5,686 nt of DNA from a bacterium UBP2_UBA4780 (lineage in GTDB: Bacteria; Edwardsbacteria; AC1; EtOH8), in NCBI GenBank assembly GCA_002403115.1, contig DHHE01000139.1, positions 5,553 to 11,238 of the forward strand, written 5' to 3'. The notes below the pieces were generated by a model. That model saw only the letters and a list, made by a program, of their open reading frames with translations, ran no database searches and had not been told where the DNA came from. Both the position numbers and the translations under genes were made by a program. Below, piece by piece: positions 1 to 5,679 of the stretch (the stretch's first letter is position 1; each line of letters starts with the position of its first letter).

Positions 1-1091
1 AGGCTCTCGCCGGTTATCATGGATTCGTCCACGGCCGAGGCGCCCTCGACCACCACCCCGTCGGCGGCCACCTTCTCGCCCGGCCTGACCACGATGATGT
101 CGCCGGGAAGGATCTCTCCTATGGGCACCTCGGCCTCGCCGCCGTCCCTCAACACCCTGGCCGTCCGCGCCTGGAGCCCGATGAGCCTCTTTATCGACTC
201 CGTGGTCCGGCCCCTGGCCCTGGCCTCCAGAAGCCTTCCCAGAAGAATCAGCGTGATTATGGTGGCGGCCGAGTCAAAATAGGTGACGGGCTCCAGCCCG
301 GCGCCGGCCAGGAAGGACGGGAAGAGCGCGGCCGCGGCGCTGAACAGGTAGGCGGCCGAGGTGCCGACCGCCACCAGGGTGTTCATGTCAGGGCTGCGCC
401 TCTTGATCGAGGCCCACAGCCCTTGGTAGAAAGGCCATCCGCAGTAAAGCTGGACGGGCGTGCATAGTGCCAGTTGTATATAGTGATTACCCAGTTCCGG
501 CGGGATGAAGGGCAGGAACATGCCCATGCCTCCCAGAAAAACGGGCACGGCGAAGGCCAGGGCGACGAGAAGGCGCCGCCTGATGTCTGCGTAGTACGCC
601 TCCCGCCGGACCTCCAGCGATTCGGTCTCTTTTGCCGCGCCGGCCGCGGTCTCCTCGGCGACCGCCTGCGCCTGATAGCCGGCCTGCTTCACCGCTGCGG
701 CGATGGCGTCGACGTCGGCCAATCCCGGAACGAGGGTGACCGCAGCCCGCTCCGTTGCCAGGTTGACCGAGGCCCCGACCACCCCCGGCGCCTGGAGGAT
801 GGCCTTCTCCACGTTGGCCGCGCACGAGGCGCAGTGCATGCCGCCCACCGCCAGATTGACCTTGCCGACCGGAACCTTGAAGCCCGCCCGCTCGACCGCC
901 TTCAGGATCTCCGCCGGGGAAAGCTTTTCCGGGTCGTATTCGACGGTCGCCTGCTCGGTGGCCAGGTTGACCGAGGCCGAGGCCACCCCCTCAAGCCCCT
1001 TGAGCGCCCCCTCCACCACGGCGGCGCACGAGGCGCAGTGCATGCCGGATATGGGGATAGATATCCTGCCCGTATGACCGCCGGCCTTCAT
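1..1091 (-). CDS. copA: CopA-type copper-translocating P-type ATPase, N-terminal part (runs off left edge)
   Basis: Minus-strand frame starting at ATG 1091-1089 and open to the window edge; 363 residues are visible. It should encode an inner-membrane P1B-type ATPase that couples ATP hydrolysis to Cu(I) export. Two N-terminal heavy-metal-associated domains each carry GMHCASC (about residues 16-22 and 84-90). Then come a linker, hydrophobic segments from about 173, a CopA-like stretch with TPVQLYCGWPFYQG (about 211-224) and PDMNTLVAVGTSAAY (about 234-248), further membrane helices, and the actuator domain ending in TGES (360-363), the conserved dephosphorylation loop. The CPC metal site, DKTG phosphorylation site and nucleotide domain lie outside the window, so copper rather than another soft metal is inferred from the helix motifs. 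Start choice: AGGA at 1099-1102 sits 7 nt upstream, and the ATG overlaps the preceding gene's stop as ATGA, implying translational coupling. Confidence 0.93.
   Translation of the reverse strand, partial: MKAGGHTGRISIPISGMHCASCAAVVEGALKGLEGVASASVNLATEQATVEYDPEKLSPAEILKAVERAGFKVPVGKVNLAVGGMHCASCAANVEKAILQAPGVVGASVNLATERAAVTLVPGLADVDAIAAAVKQAGYQAQAVAEETAAGAAKETESLEVRREAYYADIRRRLLVALAFAVPVFLGGMGMFLPFIPPELGNHYIQLALCTPVQLYCGWPFYQGLWASIKRRSPDMNTLVAVGTSAAYLFSAAAALFPSFLAGAGLEPVTYFDSAATIITLILLGRLLEARARGRTTESIKRLIGLQARTARVLRDGGEAEVPIGEILPGDIIVVRPGEKVAADGVVVEGASAVDESMITGES
820..1047 (-). repeat. Internal duplication of the CopA metal-binding domain
   Basis: The two HMA-domain segments of the ATPase gene are near-copies at DNA level. 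Positions 820-843 and 1024-1047 are identical over 24 nt (encoding the GMHCASC core), and 757-774 equals 961-978 over 18 nt (encoding part of SVNLAT). Both pairs are offset by exactly 204 nt, or 68 codons. This indicates a tandem domain duplication that has stayed similar through recency or gene conversion. Confidence 0.85.
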
Positions 1092-2287
1092 GCCCCCGTC
1101 CTGTCTTCGACCGCCGGTTCACCAGAACCGGGGATGCGATTCAGCTCTTGCAGTTTATCTTCATAAAGCATAATGCCCTCGTCGTCTCCCAACTTCCGGC
1201 ACGCGGTGACAAGCTTTTCCAGTATCTTGGCGGTGTCCGTCGGATCGTCGAATGATTCGGAACCGGCCAGGGCCCTCATGAAGTGCTCCCTGGCCAGGCT
1301 GTCGTTCCCCAGGTCGCGCTCCAGGTCGCCCAAGTAGGTTTCCGCCGAGTCCGTCAGCTTCCTGTCCCCGATCTCCTCTGCCATCCTCGCCTGTTCATCT
1401 AGGCGGGCTCGGGCCTCGTCGAAACGCCCCTCACGCCGCATGATATCGCCGATGCAGCCCAGGGCCACGCAGCGAACCCGCCTGTCCCCCATCTCGGTGG
1501 CGATCGAAAGCTGTTTCTGGAAAAGGCCCAAAGCCTCGCTGGGCCTGTCCAGCTTGACCAAAACGACCCCGGCGTTTCCCAGCGCCACCGCCAGGCCCTT
1601 GCGGTCGCCAAGTTCCTCGGCCAGTTTTATCCGCTGTCGGTAGAGATCCAGGGCTTGTTGATGTTTCCCGGTCTTCGAGTGTATGACACCCATGTTGCCC
1701 AGCACGAAGCTCAGGTCCCTCTTGTCGCCCAGGAAGTCGGCTATCTTCAGCTTCTCCTGGTAGCACTCCAGGGCCTGCCGGTACTGGCCCAGCCGGGAGT
1801 GTACGGCCCCTATGTTAAGAAGGGCCTTGCTGATGCCCTGAAGGTCCCGGTCCTCCTCGGCCAGCTTCAGCCTTTGCCGGAAAAGCTCCATGGCCTCCTG
1901 GTGCTCCCCCAGAAAAAAATGGTGGACGCCTATCAACCCGATAACGTTGCCCAGCCCCTTGCGGTCGCGCGACCGCCGGTAGAACGACTCCGCCTGGCGC
2001 AGGGCTTCGATGGCTTCATCCTTTCTGCCCAAATCTATTAGCAGGTTGCCCAGCTTGGCCAGCGATCCCGCCTTGCGGGCCTCGTCTTGGCGCCCCTCGG
2101 CCGTGGCCGCGTTGCCCCGCAGGATACTCTCCGCTTCCTTCCATTTCCCGGTTATGTGGAGGACCTCGGCCTTTCCGGCCAGGACGTCCACCGGCTCCCA
2201 GCCGCCGCCGGCGCCCTCCAGCCAAGCCAGCCTGGGGCGGTAGGCCCTTTTCCATCCCGCCCCGGCTTGGGGCCTGTCAGAAATCAT
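1088..2287 (-). CDS. Tetratricopeptide-repeat protein, 399 residues
   Basis: Almost entirely tetratricopeptide repeats of the 40-residue kind seen in kinesin-light-chain/LGN-like and bacterial signalling proteins. A conserved Gly recurs at residues 80, 120, 160, 200, 240, 280 and 320, exactly every 40. Each unit ends in a helix such as ALDLYRQRIKLAEELGD. A less regular unit precedes them (about 32-70), and a polar non-repeat tail follows (about 380-399). No signal peptide, membrane segment or catalytic domain is visible, so a cytoplasmic protein-binding scaffold is likely and its partner is unknown. Start choice: ATG 2287 has a strong site, GGGGGAG at 2295-2301, 7 nt upstream. A longer reading to 2482 would lie wholly inside the phosphatase gene and has W/S/R-rich shadow composition. 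The gene overlaps the upstream phosphatase by 11 nt and the downstream ATPase by 4 nt, so all three should be co-translated. Confidence 0.88.
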   Translation of the reverse strand: MISDRPQAGAGWKRAYRPRLAWLEGAGGGWEPVDVLAGKAEVLHITGKWKEAESILRGNAATAEGRQDEARKAGSLAKLGNLLIDLGRKDEAIEALRQAESFYRRSRDRKGLGNVIGLIGVHHFFLGEHQEAMELFRQRLKLAEEDRDLQGISKALLNIGAVHSRLGQYRQALECYQEKLKIADFLGDKRDLSFVLGNMGVIHSKTGKHQQALDLYRQRIKLAEELGDRKGLAVALGNAGVVLVKLDRPSEALGLFQKQLSIATEMGDRRVRCVALGCIGDIMRREGRFDEARARLDEQARMAEEIGDRKLTDSAETYLGDLERDLGNDSLAREHFMRALAGSESFDDPTDTAKILEKLVTACRKLGDDEGIMLYEDKLQELNRIPGSGEPAVEDRTGA

Positions 2288-2909
2288 GGGGCTGCTCCCC
2301 CATCCCCGCCAGGTGGCAGGTATCGTTGAAGGATTGCATGACGAACCCATCCCCGTCCCATTCGAAGACCGACAGGCTGCAGGGCGAAAGCTTGACCTTC
2401 CAGAACCCCTCCGGCCCCAGGCCCAGCATGCGAAGCGCCAGGAGCTTGAGCACCACCCGGTGGGTGACCACGGCCACAACATCCCGTTCGCCGCTTTCCA
2501 GTGTCAACGCCTGCAATGCGGACCACGCCCTGTCGCCCACCTCGTCCAGGGTGCTGCCGCCCGGTATCCTCACCTTCCAGGGCTCGGTCCTCCACACCTG
2601 GTATTCATCCGGATGCTTTTCGGCCACCTCGGTGTGGGCCATCCCCTCCCAGAGGCCGAAGCGCATGTCGTCCAGCCCCGGGTCGACCGACACCTCCCGG
2701 CCGCAGGCGTCGGCGATGGCCTGGGCCGTCTGCCTGGCGCGCGACAGGGGGCCGGAATAGATCCGCGCCACCCCGGATAACTTGAGCCTTTCAGCCAGCA
2801 ACCTGGCCTGCTCCCGGCCGGTTTCGTCCAGCCCGATGTCGGTCCCGCCTCGGAAAACCTGCTCCCGGTTCCAGGCGGTCTGACCGTGGCGGATGAGTAG
2901 CAGCTTCAT
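2277..2909 (-). CDS. Histidine phosphatase superfamily protein (phosphoglycerate-mutase-like)
   Basis: A 210-residue protein of the usual length for small branch-1 histidine phosphatases (GpmB/CobC-like), which hydrolyse phosphomonoesters through a phosphohistidine. Visible are LIRHGQTAWN with nucleophile His8 and phosphate-binding Arg7, YSGPLSRARQTA with Arg57, FGLWEGM with probable acid Glu88, and VVTHRVVL with the second His150. The substrate cannot be assigned; sugar phosphates, phosphoglycerate, alpha-ribazole phosphate or nucleotides are all possible, and no cobalamin genes are nearby. VTHRVV replaces the commoner SHGG-type sequence around His150. Start choice: the family N-terminus is MKLLLIRHG at ATG 2909, preceded by only a weak GGAA. 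Reading upstream to 3050 adds 47 basic, non-family residues and would cross the promoter. It is first gene of the operon, with an inferred leader of about 70 nt, and overlaps the TPR gene by 11 nt. Confidence 0.9.
   Translation of the reverse strand: MKLLLIRHGQTAWNREQVFRGGTDIGLDETGREQARLLAERLKLSGVARIYSGPLSRARQTAQAIADACGREVSVDPGLDDMRFGLWEGMAHTEVAEKHPDEYQVWRTEPWKVRIPGGSTLDEVGDRAWSALQALTLESGERDVVAVVTHRVVLKLLALRMLGLGPEGFWKVKLSPCSLSVFEWDGDGFVMQSFNDTCHLAGMGEQPHDF
2295..2301 (-). promoter_or_regulatory. Ribosome binding site deciding the TPR-gene start
   Basis: Minus-strand GGGGGAG is followed by a 7-nt spacer and ATG at 2287. It lies inside the 3' end of the phosphatase gene and supports starting the TPR protein here rather than further upstream. 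Confidence 0.7.
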
Positions 2910-2985
2910 GGCATACGTTCCGGAGGGATCACGACCTCTCGAGCGGCTTCGGTGTTTCTTGTTCCCTTTTCGGCATCCGCTTTTT

Positions 2986-3014
2986 AGTATACCAGTTATC
3001 TCGCAAATTGGCAA
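2986..3014 (-). promoter_or_regulatory. Sigma70-type promoter for the phosphatase-TPR-copA operon
   Basis: On the minus strand, TTGCCA (3014-3009) and TATACT (2991-2986) are separated by exactly 17 nt. Each box matches the consensus at 5 of 6 positions. Transcription would begin near 2979, giving a leader of about 70 nt before ATG 2909. No copper-responsive operator palindrome was recognised around it. Confidence 0.7.
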
Positions 3015-3033
3015 GTCATCCGTACGATTCCGC

Positions 3034-3062
3034 TTGACTTCCTGTTTCAAATGTAATAAAGT
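3034..3062 (+). promoter_or_regulatory. Sigma70-type promoter for the nucleoside-kinase-like gene
   Basis: TTGACT (3034-3039), a 17-nt spacer and TAAAGT (3057-3062). The -35 box matches 5 of 6 and the -10 box 4 of 6. Transcription would start near 3069, just before the leader hairpin. Its -35 box is 19 bp from that of the divergent operon promoter, so one bound regulator could affect both. Confidence 0.55.
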
Positions 3063-3072
3063 AAAGGAAATT

Positions 3073-3094
3073 AAGGCGAGGGGGACCTCGCCTT
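3073..3094 (+). promoter_or_regulatory. Leader hairpin upstream of the kinase gene
   Basis: AAGGCGAGG (3073-3081) pairs perfectly with CCTCGCCTT (3086-3094) around a GGGA loop, which fits the GNRA tetraloop class. Only three T residues follow, so it is a poor terminator. Its place at the predicted 5' end of the transcript suggests mRNA stabilisation or protein binding. The ribosome site at 3108-3112 is outside the stem and remains accessible. Confidence 0.55.
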
Positions 3095-3107
3095 TCGTTG
3101 CCTAAAA

Positions 3108-3112
3108 AAGGA
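3108..3112 (+). promoter_or_regulatory. Ribosome binding site deciding the kinase start
   Basis: AAGGA lies three bases before ATG 3116. The spacing is short but usable, and it favours this ATG over the in-frame TTG at 3098. Confidence 0.55.
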
Positions 3113-3115
3113 CTT

Positions 3116-4774
3116 ATGACCCACCGACCGATCGAGATCCAGATGGACGGCCAGCGTCTGCCCGCCCGGGCGGGCGAGCAGGTCCAGTCCATATTCAAGC
3201 GCTACCCGCCCAAGGCCGATTTGAAGGTGGTGGCCGCCAAGATCAACCAGAACCTGGTCGGTTTGGACGCGCCGGTCCGCTCCAGCTGCCGGCTGAAGCC
3301 GGTCACCTATGCCGACCGCGAGGGCACCGCCGTCTACCGCCGTTCCGCCTGCCTCATCCTCTACGAGGCCGTCAAGGAGCTCTATCCGCGGGCCCGGGTG
3401 GTGGTGGGCCAGTCCCTGGCCAACGGCTACTATTTCGACTTAGCCGGCGAGGAGCCGAATCCCCGGACCCTGTCGGCCATCGAGGAGCGGATGCGGCGGA
3501 TAACGGACGAGGACCGCCCCTTCGTCAAGGAGTGGATGTCCATCGAGGAGGCGGTCGAGTACTTCCAGGCCGAGAGCCACGAGGACAAGATCAAGCTGCT
3601 GACCACCACCCGGGTCACCGAGGTCCGCCTGGTGGGCTGCGGGGTGTTCAAGGACATCCTCCACGGCCCGGTGGTGCCGTCCACCGGCTTCATCGACCGG
3701 TTCCAGCTGACCGCCTACCCGCCCGGCTTCGTGCTCCGCTTCCCCCGGCCCGGCCGGACTGACCGCATCCCCCAGCTCTCGCCCCAGAACAAGCTGTTCC
3801 AGATATACAAGGAGACCAAGGACTGGAACCGGATCCTGGGCGTGACCGAGGTCGGCCAGCTGAACGAGCTCAGCCTCTCGGGCCAGATCGGCGAACTGAT
3901 CCGCATCGCCGAGGGATTCCACGAGAAGCGCATCGCCCAGATAGCCGACGAGATCACCGGACAGCGGGACCGGGTGCGGCTGGTGCTGATCGCCGGACCC
4001 TCGTCCTCGGGCAAGACCACCTTCAGCAAGCGTCTGATGATCCAGCTCCGGGTCAACGGCCTGAGGCCCATCGCCATCTCCACCGACAACTACTTCCTGG
4101 GCCGCGACCAGACCCCGCCGGGCGAGAACGGCCAGCCGGACTTCGAGGCCCTGTCGGCGGTGGACGTGCCCCTGTTCAACCGGCAGATGCTCGACCTGTT
4201 GGACGGCCAGCCGGTGGACACGCCGGTGTACAACTTCCACACCGGACAGCGCGACGACAGGACCAACCCCCTCAGGCTGGGCCCGGACGACATCCTGCTG
4301 GTGGAGGGCATCCACGGGCTGAACCCCAGGCTGACCGCCTCGGTGCCTCCGGGCCAGAAGCTGAGGGTCTACATCTCGGCCCTCACCCAGCTCTGCCTGG
4401 ACGACCACAACCGGATCATGACCTCGGACGTCCGGCTCATCCGCCGCATCGTCCGCGACCGGCGCTTCCGCGGCTACAGCGCCGCCCACACCCTGCGGGT
4501 CTGGCCCCTGGTCCAGCGGGGCGAGGAGCGCAACATCTTCCCCTACCAGGAGGAGGCCGACACCATGATCAACTCCTCCCTGCTGTACGAGCCGGCCGTG
4601 CTGCGCACCTACGCCGAGCGCTTTTTGCTGGAGGTGCCCACCGACGACGAAAGCTTCGGGGAGGCCTACCGGATACTGCACTTCCTGCGGATGTTCGTGC
4701 CGGTGTTCGCCGACGAGGTGCCGCACAACTCGATACTGAGGGAGTTCATCGGGGGCAGCGGGTTCGAGTATTGA
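3116..4774 (+). CDS. Nucleoside kinase-like protein: TGS and ThrRS-like N-terminus fused to uridine-kinase/PRK domain
   Basis: A 552-residue cytoplasmic protein. Residues about 2-62 resemble a TGS domain (VVAAKINQNLVGLD). About 68-205 resemble the threonyl-tRNA synthetase second additional (editing) domain, with RRSACLILYEAVKELYP and LHGPVVPSTG. The C-terminal half is a uridine kinase/phosphoribulokinase-type P-loop domain: Walker A GPSSSGKT (about 294-301), STDNYF (about 322-327), VEGIHGLNP (about 396-404) and the basic stretch LIRRIVRDRRFRGYSA (about 441-456). The expected reaction is ATP-dependent nucleoside phosphorylation in pyrimidine salvage; the true substrate is uncertain. Length and domain order match a known family often annotated as nucleoside kinase or uridine kinase. 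No synthetase catalytic core is present, so it is not a ThrRS. Start: ATG 3116 has AAGGA at 3108-3112; TTG 3098 in frame adds only six residues and lacks a well-spaced site. The gene is monocistronic, with its own promoter and terminator. Confidence 0.9.
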   Translation: MTHRPIEIQMDGQRLPARAGEQVQSIFKRYPPKADLKVVAAKINQNLVGLDAPVRSSCRLKPVTYADREGTAVYRRSACLILYEAVKELYPRARVVVGQSLANGYYFDLAGEEPNPRTLSAIEERMRRITDEDRPFVKEWMSIEEAVEYFQAESHEDKIKLLTTTRVTEVRLVGCGVFKDILHGPVVPSTGFIDRFQLTAYPPGFVLRFPRPGRTDRIPQLSPQNKLFQIYKETKDWNRILGVTEVGQLNELSLSGQIGELIRIAEGFHEKRIAQIADEITGQRDRVRLVLIAGPSSSGKTTFSKRLMIQLRVNGLRPIAISTDNYFLGRDQTPPGENGQPDFEALSAVDVPLFNRQMLDLLDGQPVDTPVYNFHTGQRDDRTNPLRLGPDDILLVEGIHGLNPRLTASVPPGQKLRVYISALTQLCLDDHNRIMTSDVRLIRRIVRDRRFRGYSAAHTLRVWPLVQRGEERNIFPYQEEADTMINSSLLYEPAVLRTYAERFLLEVPTDDESFGEAYRILHFLRMFVPVFADEVPHNSILREFIGGSGFEY

Positions 4775-4799
4775 GCTTGCCCGGTTCCGCCGCTGTAAG

Positions 4800-4828
4800 A
4801 AGAGGGGGCTTGTCGCCCCCTCTTTTTT
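4800..4828 (+). terminator. Intrinsic terminator after the kinase gene
   Basis: A perfect 10-bp GC-rich stem, AAGAGGGGGC (4800-4809) with GCCCCCTCTT (4815-4824), closes a 5-nt loop. A run of six T residues spans 4823-4828. It lies 25 nt after the kinase stop. On the minus strand the stem is followed by only a mixed T/C run, so it would act weakly on transcripts arriving from the right. Confidence 0.93.
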
Positions 4829-4876
4829 ATGACGTTTGCGGCTATGCGCTTGTCCGGCGCAGGCGGGAATGCGGGC

Positions 4877-4916
4877 GTTATAAGTCACGACGCATGCAAG
4901 CGGCGTGACTTATAAC
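4877..4916. repeat. 40-nt near-perfect inverted repeat
   Basis: GTTATAAGTCACG (4877-4889) and CGTGACTTATAAC (4904-4916) are perfect 13-bp inverted copies. After one A/G mismatch, CGC (4891-4893) pairs with GCG (4900-4902), leaving a 6-nt loop. There is no following T-run on either strand, so it is not an intrinsic terminator. The ends GTTATAA and TTATAAC look like integron core-site boxes pointing outward, and the right arm is shared with the adjacent attC-like element. Confidence 0.8.
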
Positions 4917-5009
4917 CAATGGAGCTTCAGCGTAGTTGGATAGACCGTTTATGCGGCGGCTACATTGAAGATTATGGTAAAGCCGCCGCCTCAAGGGCGT
5001 GTGTTAGCA
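4910..5009. other. Candidate attC-like recombination site (integron cassette end)
   Basis: The element is bounded by TTATAAC (4910-4916) and GTTAGCA (5003-5009), both close to the attC core patterns RYYYAAC and GTTRRRY but not exact. Inside each end is a second box, CTTCAG (4925-4930) and CTCAAG (about 4990-4995), which can pair with one internal mismatch, as in attC L boxes. A central 9-bp stem, GCGGCGGCT (4953-4961) with AGCCGCCGC (4981-4989), encloses 19 nt. At 100 nt it is within the known attC size range. Weak points are the imperfect core boxes, a left arm about 20 nt longer than the right, and the lack of an integrase in the window. It could instead be a miniature inverted-repeat element or chance structure. 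Read with the neighbouring gene it would be minus-oriented, starting 19 nt after that gene's stop. Confidence 0.4.
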
Positions 5010-5028
5010 GCCGTTAATCGACCGGTGA

Positions 5029-5661
5029 TCACAGATTAAACTGTATAGTTGATAGCACCGGAAAGAATTGTTGCTTGCCGTCAAAAGTGCTTGTATAACC
5101 ACTTTCCAGTTTTATTTCCCAACGTGAAGCAATTGGAACATTAATGCCAAGCCCAATTGAACCAAAACCTTTTAACTCTGATTTGCCTGTACCTGCATAG
5201 GGATAGATTGAAACATCCTGTGGATCTGAATTCATCCACATTTTTATATTTATCTGTCCAATGTTCAAATAATAGAGGCCGCTACGGAATGCAATAAAAG
5301 GACTATACTTTAACATTGATGTATACAACCTGGCTGTTAGTGAAGCTTCATAAGCATATGACTTCTCACCTTCAACGCAAGAATTTATTCCAACTACACA
5401 AGGCATAGCATAGTGAACATTCCCGCCCTTATATGCGAAATAGTGATAAGCGGCAGTACCACCTAACTGAAGGCTTGGTTTTAACTGGCAAGCAGCGCCA
5501 GCGCCTGCATCCCAGCCACTTCCCCAATTGCTGTACAATACGCCGGATGAAATAATATTCCACCCTCCTCGCACTTCGGCTTTCCATTTGCTATGCGCAA
5601 AACTATTCGATGTGAAAATAATAGAAACGCAAGCAATCAGTAAATTGATTGTGTTTTTCAT
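5029..5661 (-). CDS. Small secreted outer-membrane beta-barrel-like protein, AT-rich, likely acquired
   Basis: A 210-residue protein with a clear Sec signal peptide: MKNT, a hydrophobic core (about 6-17), then likely cleavage after SFA (residue 22). The mature part alternates hydrophobic and polar residues, with many Gly and aromatic residues and strand-like stretches such as WKAEVRGGWNI, LQLGGTAAYHYFAY, SPFIAFRSGLYYL, GFGSIGLGINV and WEIKLESGYT. It ends in STIQFNL, as in eight-stranded outer-membrane barrels, though the last residue is Leu rather than the usual Phe. Cys88 and Cys95 might form a disulfide in an exposed loop. No specific family was recognised and no enzymatic role is suggested. 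Base composition (23 G+C of 60 at 5101-5160) contrasts sharply with the leftward genes. The start ATG 5661 has only a weak upstream AAGAAAC. The gene is convergent with the kinase and tightly framed by attC-like boxes, suggesting a mobile cassette. Confidence 0.75.
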   Translation of the reverse strand: MKNTINLLIACVSIIFTSNSFAHSKWKAEVRGGWNIISSGVLYSNWGSGWDAGAGAACQLKPSLQLGGTAAYHYFAYKGGNVHYAMPCVVGINSCVEGEKSYAYEASLTARLYTSMLKYSPFIAFRSGLYYLNIGQINIKMWMNSDPQDVSIYPYAGTGKSELKGFGSIGLGINVPIASRWEIKLESGYTSTFDGKQQFFPVLSTIQFNL

Positions 5662-5672
5662 ACGCCATTGTT

Positions 5673-5679
5673 TCTTAAC
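5673..5679 (-). other. Possible cassette core-site box upstream of the beta-barrel gene
   Basis: On the minus strand GTTAAGA resembles the GTTRRRY core with a mismatch at the last base. It ends 11 nt before the start codon, the close spacing typical of cassette genes. Only seven further bases are visible to its right, so the rest of any attC or attI site cannot be judged. Confidence 0.22.

Noticed and set aside
474..1166. Plus-strand open frame of 230 codons
   Set aside because: It is antisense to the CopA N-terminus. Its apparent internal repeat is only the reverse image of the two metal-binding domains.
1088..2287. 120-nt period of the TPR gene as a CRISPR or DNA tandem repeat
   Set aside because: The periodicity is at protein level; the DNA units are diverged and coding throughout, without constant direct repeats and spacers.
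2288..2482. 65-residue N-terminal extension of the TPR protein
   Set aside because: It lies wholly inside the phosphatase gene in another frame, has W/S/R-rich shadow composition, and the ATG at 2287 has a strong, well-spaced ribosome site.
2910..3050. 47-residue N-terminal extension of the phosphatase
   Set aside because: It precedes the family-typical MKLLLIRHG start, spans the predicted promoter and transcription start, and resembles no domain.
3098..3115. TTG start adding six residues to the kinase
   Set aside because: The nearest purine-rich stretch is too far upstream and within the hairpin, while ATG 3116 has AAGGA directly before it.
3440..4888. Long minus-strand open frame (482 codons) opposite the kinase
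   Set aside because: It mirrors a GC-rich gene with clear P-loop motifs, contains low-complexity V/A/G/L/H-rich sequence with no recognisable domain, and would run through the terminator hairpin. It is an antisense shadow.
4829..5028. A small RNA, tRNA or short gene in the intergenic interval
   Set aside because: No cloverleaf, no promoter-plus-terminator pair and no convincing ribosome-site-led short frame was seen. The structure is better explained by inverted repeats and the attC-like element.
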